A stretch of 28,331 nucleotides of DNA from Flammula alnicola (taxonomy: Eukaryota; Basidiomycota; Agaricomycetes; Agaricales; Strophariaceae), in NCBI GenBank assembly GCA_015499995.1, contig JADNRV010000508.1:1-28331 (forward strand). Reading direction: 5' to 3'. The position numbers were made by a program, and so were the translations under genes. Shown in pieces: positions 1 through 8,600 of the stretch. The first letter of the stretch is position 1. Every line of letters starts with the position of its first letter. The notes below the pieces were generated by a model that did not search any database, was not told the origin of the DNA, and was given only the letters and a program-made list of their open reading frames with translations.

Positions 1-360
1 AAGTCGAAGAAGTTCTTCAATCTCTCCTAAGCCATGAGCTGCACAGTATTAGGCACGGTTCTCAGTCCGTTCGTTCAACACAGCCAAGGTCCTTTATTTT
101 ATTTTATTTTATTTTTAAATATTCGTTCGTTCTTCATTCTAGAAGTGTATGTATGGTGTATGTATGTACGGTTATACAGTTTACAGGTATCCTGATCTAT
201 AGCGGAGGCGACTCGTACTTGATAAGTCACAGACAGTCCGACTTGACTTATAAAAGTTTATCCAAGTCAAACTTTCGCCCTCTCTCCACCGAAGAATGCT
301 CGGGCTTCCGCTCTTGCACCGTCTACTTCCTCGTGGGTTGCGGGTATATCCTTCTATATG
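1..360. other. 3' flank of the histidine phosphatase gene, no gene seen
   Basis: AT-rich sequence downstream of the minus-strand histidine phosphatase gene. It holds a short TTTTA tandem tract and a few short open frames with no recognisable protein. It probably includes the 3' UTR of that gene. No RNA gene or coding exon could be supported. Confidence 0.5.
93..117. repeat. TTTTA pentanucleotide tandem tract
   Basis: Four to five imperfect TTTTA units in a row. This is a simple-sequence tract in non-coding DNA with no sign of function. Confidence 0.7.
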
Positions 361-1356
361 TTAACAAGCGAATGAGTCATCTAAATTGGGAATGGTGCGA
401 GTCATACGTACGAGAGCCTTGAGATGTTCCGAATGGTTCACATGTGTGACACGAACGTCCAACGGGGGAGGATTGGCGGGATCAACAGGACCATGGTTGC
501 CATCCCTCACACGAACATCGAGCCTTGTCCAGGCAGTGTTCATCAACCCATAATGGGTCTGGTTCTCGCTTGCCTCTGGGTCCAATCTCAGCAACGCCGC
601 CACCAACTCTCCAATACACAATCCATGGCTCGCAAGTGCGACGTGCACCCCACTATGCTGGTCCTCTGGCAGAGGAGCATGTGGCAGATGCGGCAGCACA
701 CACTCCCTGATCGCTATTTCCGCCCTCACTGCCAAATCGTCCAAACTCTCGGCTTCAGGGAATTTCTCGTCGCGGCCGTCGAGCACCGGGAAGATTTTCT
801 TCTCGAAGAGAGCCTCTAGTGGAGTGTCTTCGGGGATCTCGAGAACCCACGGGTGGCCCTCAGCGATGCCGAAGTGTTGCTCACGCAGATGGGGGTTGAC
901 CTTAAGAGGAGGCTTCGGGTGAGGTTGATGCTGGTGCACGAATTGCGCTGTGGTGTGTGCACGAAGGAGAGGAGACGCGTAGATATGGGTTATTGGAGTC
1001 GAGGCAAGGTATTCACCGAGTGCATAAGCTTGCTGCGATGAGGTGTCAATTCACACTATTCTCCCATTCAATGGAGCTGAATCATTTACTTTTCTGCCTG
1101 CAATCCAGGTTAGCAAGTGTACGAAAAGAAACCAAGAGAGTTCTTACCTAGGTCAGATAGAGGAGCATCTTTCCAGCCAGCCCAAAGGGCTTCTAAAAGT
1201 TGGCATAACATTCAGTTTTCAATCTTCCGAAATAGATCGAGCCAGGCAGACTTGCCAGATTATCCTCGCTCTCTCCGTGTCTGATCTATGTGATCGATTT
1301 AGCATCGTTAACCGGGACAAAAGGGATTCGCAAACGCACAAAATGACGGTAATCAT
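361..1356 (-). CDS. Histidine phosphatase superfamily (phosphoglycerate mutase-like) protein
   Basis: Five exons on the minus strand: 1356-1336, 1285-1252, 1192-1148, 1097-1090 and 1032-361. Phases close to 780 nt, 259 residues. The joined N-terminus carries the catalytic RHGES motif (residues 9-13, phospho-acceptor His10), followed by the family-typical WAGWKDAPLSDLGRKQA stretch. A second active-site histidine lies in the ASHG motif near residue 172. This family moves phosphate through a phosphohistidine; members include phosphoglycerate mutases, fructose-2,6-bisphosphatases and many phosphatases of unknown substrate, so the substrate here cannot be named. The start is the ATG that opens MITVIL, giving the usual short beta strand before RHG. 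Exon 2 could be read with a GC donor (GCAAGT), but only the GT donor four bases further on keeps the frame. Exon 4 is only 8 nt. Most likely cytosolic, since no signal peptide is seen. Confidence 0.85.
1090..1097 (-). other. 8-nt micro-exon of the histidine phosphatase gene
   Basis: The bases GCAGAAAA lie between a good acceptor (TTGCAG) and a good donor (GTAAAT). They complete the split Gly codon from exon 3 and add Arg-Lys, giving the family-typical Leu-Gly-Arg-Lys-Gln-Ala junction. Without them the phases of exons 3 and 5 do not match, so the micro-exon is required for an intact protein. Confidence 0.8.
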
Positions 1357-1964
1357 GTCGATAGGCTCTATGCAATTCAGTGGAGGTGTCCTAAAGGAAG
1401 AACAAACGTGCGATCAGCCGAACTTCTCGTCCTTGAAATAATTTTGCCTCACCACCGTCACGTGTATGAGCATTTCTGACTCGAGGACCCTCGACAATGA
1501 TCAAGTTCAGTAAAAAGGAAGAAAGACAAAGCGAGGACAAAGTAAGCCGTCCCCTTGGCCCCAAAGTGGTTCTGGCTTGCAACCATCTCATACCAAGGGG
1601 TGACGGTAGTGGAAGTCACAAGAAAAGCACCGAGACCAGAGACAGATGCTGTAGCCTTCTGTTCTTTACAAGCACAAACACTACGGCATAGCCCTTTCGT
1701 CACGCAGCAGGTTGCAACCATCCCAAAACCATCCTCCGTCGACTCCGAGTCCATTTTGATTTAGACCGACTGTTTCTCATAAACCTTGAAGTTCACTTAT
1801 CCAAGGGATCAGTCGCATTGTCGCATTGTGGAATTTTGGTGTGTACCAACTTTCGAAATGTGTTTCAAGAATCCATGACTCGAACATAAAGTCTTCTTAG
1901 GGACCGATTGACTTATTGTCTGCAAATTGTCTGTTGGAGACCGCAGCAGTGGACCACTCAGTGA
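1357..1964. other. Intergenic region between divergent genes, with a doubtful minus-strand ORF
   Basis: Probably holds the promoters of the histidine phosphatase gene (leftward) and the F-box gene (rightward). A 98-codon open frame on the minus strand (1754-1458) has two hydrophobic patches and several cysteines but no recognisable family and no splice partner. I regard it as chance, or at best a very doubtful small gene. Confidence 0.4.
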
Positions 1965-2057
1965 GTGTCAGAAATAAACTCTCAGGCGCAAGAGGTCGTC
2001 CTCATCCACTTTGCATGGCGCACTTCCCCAGCCCCACAGTGTCCCCATTGGTTTAAT

Positions 2058-3431
2058 ATGCCAAATGATACATCGGCTGGCTCCATTAACAGGAGTTTAC
2101 CGTTGGATATACTAGGAGAGATCTTCGTCCACGCCATCGCACACTACCATCAAGGACAACCTAAATGTACCAGTCCGCCTAAGAGTCCAATCAACTCGAG
2201 GAGGACCACGTCTATTCCCCGCTCTAATTGCAACGATACTCCAGATCCGCTACATCTCAGCCATGTTTGCTCTCATTGGCGGAACGTCACTCTAGCCATG
2301 CCAACATTCTGGTCGTCAATTTCTGTGTGTGACCCTACAGCACCTCAAGTGGAGCTATTCAAGTTGTGGCTGGATCGAAGCAAGAGCTGCTCCCTAGACC
2401 TCGAGATCACGTTTCATAGATTTGGTCGCACATATCAGCGCAAACCCGTTATTGAGGCGATGTCGTTCCACTCAAGTAGATGGAAAAGACTTGATTTCTG
2501 CATCAAATATCCCGACTACTTGGATGTGTCACATTATTTTGGAACATACGTCAAGAAAGGTTCCCTCAAGTCACTTGAAAGCATCGATCTTTATATCGTA
2601 ACCCCGGCATCTGGATTCAGACGCGACCTTTCCCGTCTTTTCTTCAGAAAAACACCCTCCCTTCATACCCTGAAATTGGGGTATTTGGATATCGATGCCT
2701 TGGCGCCGGTGCTACCTCCATGGGCGCAGTTGCGAGCTCTTGAATGTAATCGTGGCCGATACGATATCTTTCCGGCTCTGTCCCAATGCAATGGTCTCGA
2801 GGTGCTCAAGATCTTTTATAGGGACTTTGAAGAGCGCGAGGATCTGAGATATGTCTTCGTAACGCTTCCCAACCTACAAGAATTAAAACTCAGCGCAGTT
2901 AAAAAGCCAGGGGTGTTATTTCGAAGACTCACCCTTCCTCGGCTACGTTTCTTGTCAGTCTCCTTGGACGACTCATATGAAGATTGGAATCCGCTTGTTG
3001 GGATGCTCTCCAGATCAGCATCTCCGTTGGAGCAATTTGTTCTCGATAGTCCTTACATCTTTAACGACGAAGAAAAACTCGCGGACTGCGTTCGATTGCT
3101 CGTTCCGTGCCTGTCAAAGATCACGGAGATGACACTGCGCATACGGCGGCGGTTGACAGACCGGACTATCGAAGCTTTTGATTTAGACGGGATCTCTCAA
3201 GAGCAACAAGTCATCTTTCCTAGCCTCAAGAGGCTAGAATTGTCTACGTGTCTGACTACTGATGGTGTACTTTCATCGATGGTCGCGAGTCGCTTCCGAA
3301 ACGGGTGCCTTGTTTATATTAAAGTGAAGACCGAGCAGGGTGCAGACTTTCATGTTCAAGACAAGTGTTTGTTTGAGCTCTTGGTGAGCGAAGGGTTGGA
3401 GTTAGATTTGATACATAACGGTGACAATTGA
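2058..3431 (+). CDS. F-box protein with leucine-rich C-terminal region
   Basis: A single-exon 457-residue protein. The open frame extends upstream to a GTG at 1965, but the first in-frame ATG is 2058, directly before the F-box, so I chose it. The F-box-like domain covers about residues 14-90: LPLDILGEIF, then HVCSHWRNVTLAMPTFWSSI, the form common in agaricomycete F-box families. The rest consists of irregular leucine-rich strands (for example LPNLQELKLS and LTLPRLRFLSV). F-box proteins bind Skp1 through the F-box and present substrates to the SCF ubiquitin ligase through the C-terminal repeats. The target cannot be predicted. Such genes are numerous and fast evolving in mushrooms, so orthology to any named gene is unlikely. 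The flanking exon relic at about 3548-3620 suggests the neighbourhood has been rearranged. Confidence 0.85.
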   Translation: MPNDTSAGSINRSLPLDILGEIFVHAIAHYHQGQPKCTSPPKSPINSRRTTSIPRSNCNDTPDPLHLSHVCSHWRNVTLAMPTFWSSISVCDPTAPQVELFKLWLDRSKSCSLDLEITFHRFGRTYQRKPVIEAMSFHSSRWKRLDFCIKYPDYLDVSHYFGTYVKKGSLKSLESIDLYIVTPASGFRRDLSRLFFRKTPSLHTLKLGYLDIDALAPVLPPWAQLRALECNRGRYDIFPALSQCNGLEVLKIFYRDFEEREDLRYVFVTLPNLQELKLSAVKKPGVLFRRLTLPRLRFLSVSLDDSYEDWNPLVGMLSRSASPLEQFVLDSPYIFNDEEKLADCVRLLVPCLSKITEMTLRIRRRLTDRTIEAFDLDGISQEQQVIFPSLKRLELSTCLTTDGVLSSMVASRFRNGCLVYIKVKTEQGADFHVQDKCLFELLVSEGLELDLIHNGDN

Positions 3432-3987
3432 GTTCTTAATTGCCGCCATGTAAATTAGAGGCCCTCCTAAGTTGGACCCTTCGCTTTTCTGCATGTAAGT
3501 AGTTCGAGAATGCCATTCAAGATCCGAGTCCAATCCGCGGAAAGAGACAGCCAAGGAAAATTGCCAGATTATCTTCGCTCTCCGTGATATGTTTTAAAAA
3601 ATTAGCATTGATAACCATCACGAAACGTATTTCCTTGAAGCCCTACTAGTCATCCTCACTCGAGAGGTTTGTACCGAGGGTACTAACAAATACAAATATA
3701 AATTCACTGCCACAGCGGCGAGCTTGGGCAGGCCTGTCTTCTAACATTCAAACAAACGACGAGTTCGACAGGTTTCAACGGACACGTTCAGCTTGGACGT
3801 TAGTACGTCCAACAGCGTAAAAAGCGCATCTAAGACACAAAACCTGTTTGTGAGAAGATATACGCCAAACAGAGCCCACGGTTGATCGCCTTGAAGCCGA
3901 CGAGCGTTTTAATCTTCTCCCAGTTCACACCCGACTCATCCTTCTTGGAACTCGACATTTTGGCCAGCGCCATCTGGGATTGGCGCT
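3432..3987. other. Intergenic region with a decayed histidine-phosphatase exon copy
   Basis: Non-coding stretch between the F-box gene and TLG1, probably containing the F-box 3' end and the TLG1 promoter. Its one recognisable element is the relic listed separately at 3548-3620. The remainder shows no open frame that I can assign. Confidence 0.5.
3548..3620 (-). pseudogene. Relic of exon 2 of the histidine phosphatase gene
   Basis: This stretch aligns with plus-strand positions about 1240-1318, covering exon 2 of the histidine phosphatase and part of the preceding intron. The core TTGCCAGATTATCNTCGCTCT is shared with a single mismatch at N, and a second block reading TTAGCATNG...TAACC follows at similar spacing. 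In the copy the region coding RHGES has lost two bases and the catalytic-motif arginine, so it cannot encode the active site. No other exon of the gene is recognisable nearby. It is best explained as a fragment left by a local duplication. Confidence 0.6.
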
Positions 3988-5154
3988 ATGTCTATTGACC
4001 CATACCATGCCGTGCAACAGGAAATCCAGAACTCCCTGCAAACGGCTGCGCAGTTGCAGTCGTCGTTTCTCCGTATAAGGAGCATGGCGCGGGCGGATAG
4101 TGAGGAACTAATGTGGGCTCGGAATGAGGTGTGTATAACTCTACTTAGTTGGATTCTCTAGCATGTTGCTGATTCTTACGGCCCATAGTTCAAAGCGACA
4201 CTTGCGGCGCTCGAAGCCGATCTTGAGGATTTGGAAGAGAGTGTCAAGTACGTGATTTGTGAGAAAGTTACCATTTGCGCCGAGCTTATATCATTTATAG
4301 GATAGTTGAGTCAACGGACGCGAGAATGTTCGGATTAGATGACGCAGAGGTGCAAAAACGACGGCGATACGTAGGCCACGTACGAAAAGAAATAGAGGTG
4401 CGTCGGTTAGTTCACATTATCTTTCATTTATGACCCTTCTGGGGGTTTGAATATCTTTTTCGAGGTGTTGCGGTTGCGACGTTTCGCTAGTCTTTCATTA
4501 ACGTCTACCTAAATTGCGGCAAATTACTAACCACTGCCTCTTCGCAAGTCCAGAACATGAGAGCGACTGTGTCCCAAACTCCTTCTGCACCCCCACAATA
4601 CTTGCAACCCTCTGGGTCCGGTACGCCGCTTCCCATGATCTCTCCACGCGCTGGCCCAGGTTCACCGTTCTCAGAGAGGTACGGAGATGACCATCAGGCC
4701 GCCTGGGCAAGGCAAGAGCAGCAGGTACGTTATGCCCACCGCCCTACCTTTGCTTGCTGTACATCAAATGTCTGATGATGGTGCCCAACCTATTTTTATG
4801 AAGATGATGATTGTAGAACAAGACCACACAATGGACTCGATAGCAGGAACGCTAAACACTATTGCACAACAAGCGAGTTTGATGGGCCAGGAGATTGGAG
4901 AACACAACGAGTACGTCTGACGGTCGCTCTGCCATGCTATGGCTTTTACAAATGACAGGGAACTAACGAAGCTCCTCTGCAGGATGCTCACCGACCTGGA
5001 ACAAGGCGTTGATCGCACAGACGACAAGTTGGGCGATGCGATGCGACGGATGCGCAAATTCCTCCGAGACTCGGAGGAGAAAGGCAGCAGCTGGTGCATC
5101 ATTATTCTGATGATCGTTCTCATGGCACTGCTCCTTGCTGTTATTCTAGTATAA
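3988..5154 (+). CDS. TLG1: Qc-SNARE, syntaxin-6/Tlg1 type
   Basis: Six exons: 3988-4128, 4189-4247, 4301-4397, 4554-4724, 4804-4910 and 4983-5154. Together they give 747 nt, 248 residues, with all phases closing. Residues 1-99 form a syntaxin-6 N-terminal domain: DPYHAVQQEIQNSLQ near the start, then LEADLEDLEESVKIVES and RRRYVGHVRKEIE. A proline/serine-rich linker follows (about 105-155), then a Qc-SNARE helix (about 160-222, with the zero-layer glutamine in the MGQEIGEHNE region). A C-terminal membrane anchor, WCIIILMIVLMALLLAVILV, comes last. The protein should act as a tail-anchored t-SNARE in fusion of endosome-derived vesicles with the late Golgi. Two acceptor choices matter: exon 4 must begin after TCCAG because the nearer AG gives an immediate stop, and exon 5 must begin after GAAG to keep the frame. 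It converges with the chromodomain gene. Confidence 0.95.
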
Positions 5155-5624
5155 CACGACGCCGCCGAGATGGCGCCATTTTTGGTGTTCCTCGGCGCCC
5201 CATAGTTTACCTTTACACCCCATTATCAGCCATCATCCGAAACTTTTTGGCTCTTTTATTTATTAATTCGCCTCTTTTTCCTTTCTATCACATTTTGATT
5301 AGAATTTGCATTGTCGTGGATCAAGTTTGGGTATAAAATACTATATACAGTCGCTTATACTATGTAGTATTACGAATTAGCTAGGTACAAAAATTCATAA
5401 TTACAAACTTCTAAAAACTGAGCATGAACAAAAGCGTGTAGAGCAATAGGATCGATAGCAGAGCGAGATGTGATGGACAAAATATGTGCATGAATCATGA
5501 TGAATCGAAATATAGAATAGGATGTGGAGATAGTGGAGACACCAAACTGTCAACAAAAATGGGTGAAGAATGCATAAAAAAACGGGCATATGTGCAGCAT
5601 GAATAAAAACAGTCTTCGAGAAAA
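5155..5624. other. Convergent intergenic region
   Basis: AT-rich 470-bp gap between the ends of TLG1 and the chromodomain gene. It should hold the two 3' UTRs and polyadenylation sites. The open frames seen here are short and low in complexity, and I assign none of them. Confidence 0.5.
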
Positions 5625-8600
5625 TTACTCAGGCTTGATGAATTCCCCTTCAGAATTCCAACCAGCGTCGACGGCTTCTTGAAGCAACACGTACTGGTCC
5701 ACACAGTTGTCGAGGTCAATGCCTTCCGTTTCAGCGGCCTTTTCGAAAGTGTCGACCAGAATACTCGAATTAACAAGTGCCATCTGGTGCAGCTCTTCCC
5801 ATGTTGCTTGGTCATTGGGGTAACTATGATGAAAAGACTTAAACATCAGAATCGAAAGAAAGAATGGAGCATGCTACTCGAAGACGCACCCATGCCATTT
5901 GACGAGGTAATACACCTGGAGACCTCCGTTAATTGGTTTCATGTATCTGCCCATGAAACATTGCACAACATATGTCTCCTCTGCCTGAGCAACTTTCTTT
6001 TTCTTCTTGGTCTTGGGACGTTGACACTTGGGACGGCCGCATTTGGAGGTGGATGTGACATCGTCGCCATTTTTGTCCTTAGCCGGAGATTCAGATTCTG
6101 GCAAGTAAAAAAAAAAAGAACAGATGAGGGTCACGATCCACAGATGATTGTTCGACGACTTACCGCGACTTTCAGAGGGAATACAAAGCAGAGAGACAGA
6201 GAAATACGATGAGTCGCGAGGTATATTTCATCCAACTACAAAAAAAAACTCACATTGAAACACCTGCTACACAAGGAGGGCATGTATATATTTCCGCATC
6301 ATCCAAACGCACATCATCAGGGCCGATCCCTACACATCCTAAGTGGTACCATTCACTGCAGCTGATTCGAGAGGAAAATCAAGAACCGTCAGCTCTAACA
6401 GCCACTGATCGAGAGAAACTACTCACGAATCGCATCGTACGAACTATACGATATTGAGCAAAGGGAGACGATGAGTAAAAGTGGATATCAAAGGAAGCGA
6501 AGCATAGGTAGAATACCATGATGCACGTACCTGATCAAAATTAGGTTTCTCAATCGTAGGCCATTTGACAGCACGAGCTTGTTGCTGGCCTCTCGATAGC
6601 CTCGTCGGCGTTTTGATGACCAACTGTTCAACCCTGAGTTTCTTCAATGGCGATCGTTCCGGTCTCTCCTTAGCCTTGGTCTTAGTCTTCTCCTTCTCCT
6701 TGCCCTTCCCACTCTCCTTCCCTTTCTCCTTGGCAGCGGCAGCGGCGCCCCTGAGACTCGTCCGCAGATTAACCCTCTTCAAAGGCGGCTGGTCATCCTC
6801 ATCCTCTTCGTCCAGCTCCTTGGGTCGGATCTTCCGCTTCTTCACCCTCGTCACCGCCGCGCTCTCACCCTTCTTCGGCAGCACCAGGAGGCTCTTCTTG
6901 ACCGGATTTACATTTCCGTCTCCTGTCGAAGCCGTCGCACCTCCACCGGCGATAGAGCCGTCCTCGGTGGGTGCGATGGATGTCCCAGACACCTTCCGTT
7001 TCTTCTTGACGCGTACGATCTCCGTGTCGTCGTCCGCGTCGATGCTAGCTGCGTATTTCTTGAGGTCAAATGGAGCCTCTTCCTCCTGGTCCTCTTCCAG
7101 TGGTTCCTGGGGCTGATCAAGTTGCTGCTCAACAACGGGTGCCTGTTTCTGTTTCTGTTTCTGCTGTTTCTGTTCGGACGACGACGACGACGATTCAGAC
7201 TGAGACGTCAAATCCGAGATGGGCGACAAGGATTTCGTGAACAAATCATTGACCACAGGAGCAATAGCAGTCGACGAAGGCACCCTACCGTCCGAGGCCC
7301 TAGCAACATTGGAAATTAATAAGTTCAAAGAATCGTCGCTGTCGTATGCCTCCTCCACGCTCCGAGTCTGCGCAGGCGTAGGAGCACTGCTCCGGTCCGG
7401 GTGGTCGAAGATCTCGAGCTTGACAGCACGTACCGCAGAGACTGATACGCGTCCGGCGCTGCTCTCCTTCGCGTTTGGATTCGACTTGCTCGCCACCGGA
7501 GCGCCCGTCGTATTCGTCTTCGCCCTCGTTTCGGTTCCTGGTTTCCTTTTAATCTTCCCGACATGAACCACAATATCGTCATCGTCATCGCTGGACAAAA
7601 TCGAGATAACACTTGGTGCCCGCTTCCTCTTCCCACTCTCCTTTGTCTTTGCCTTTGCCTTTGCTGTCGTCGTCGTTGTCAGGGCCGCCTTCCTTGCTCT
7701 TTTATCAGGCGATGTCCGCATATACGAGACCCGCACGGGCGGCGGGGGCGTGAGAGTCTGCGGCAGCTTGTCGGGCGACTCTTGGATGTAGATGTATTCC
7801 GGACTATCTGGAACTGCTTTCGCCTTTCCCTTTGAATTTGCCTTCGAGTTTGATTTTGCGTTTGCCTGTGCTTTTGCCTGCCCACGCGGAGTCGAGGCCC
7901 AACGCGGACTGTCCAGCTCTTCCTTCGCCTGCAATATCGTGTCCAATTTCAACGCATTAGCATCATCGTCTTCATCAGGAACTCCAACGGCCTCGAGGTG
8001 GGACTTGGTAGGCGTCGGAGACGACAGGAAGTCGGCATACGGAGCCTGTCTAGGCGACGGCGACGTGAACAGCGGAGAGGATCGGCCAGTAATCTCTTGC
8101 CCTGGCTCCTCTTCGACCTCCTCATCGACTGCTGAATTATTCCCGTGGTCATCACCACCACCACCAGCAGCACGCATGTCAGGCGGCGAAGCGCCAGACA
8201 CGACATGGGGGGAAAGAGCTGGCTTCTTCGGCGTTCTTTCCACATCTCCATCTCCGCCGCGGACAGTGGCTACAGAAACGTCGGCAAGGCCGCTTCCAAG
8301 TTTAACGGGCGAGGAGAAGATGTCCTGCGTGACGAGATCGTGGACCCGCGCCTCGTCGTCCGTCGTCGTCGTCGTCGACGTCTGCGATGTAGGAGGCGTA
8401 GGCCCAGAAGGGCGTCCCAAACCCAAACCCAACTCGGTGCCGATCGAGGTCAAGCCGGGTGCTGGAGGTGCTTGTGCTTGTGCCGGTGCCGGTGCCGGTG
8501 CTGGAGATGCTGCTGCTGTAGTCGTCGTCATCGTGGTCGTCATTGTTGCGGCTGTGCTCGTGGTCGTGCTCGTGGTTGTCGCAAGTGTCGTCGACGAAGA

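Noticed and set aside
1246..1256. GC-AG intron (GCAAGT donor) after exon 2 of the histidine phosphatase
   Set aside because: It would put exon 3 out of frame and run into a stop. The GT four bases downstream closes the phase.
5679..6212. 177-codon plus-strand ORF
   Set aside because: Antisense to the chromodomain and its upstream introns, with no recognisable family.
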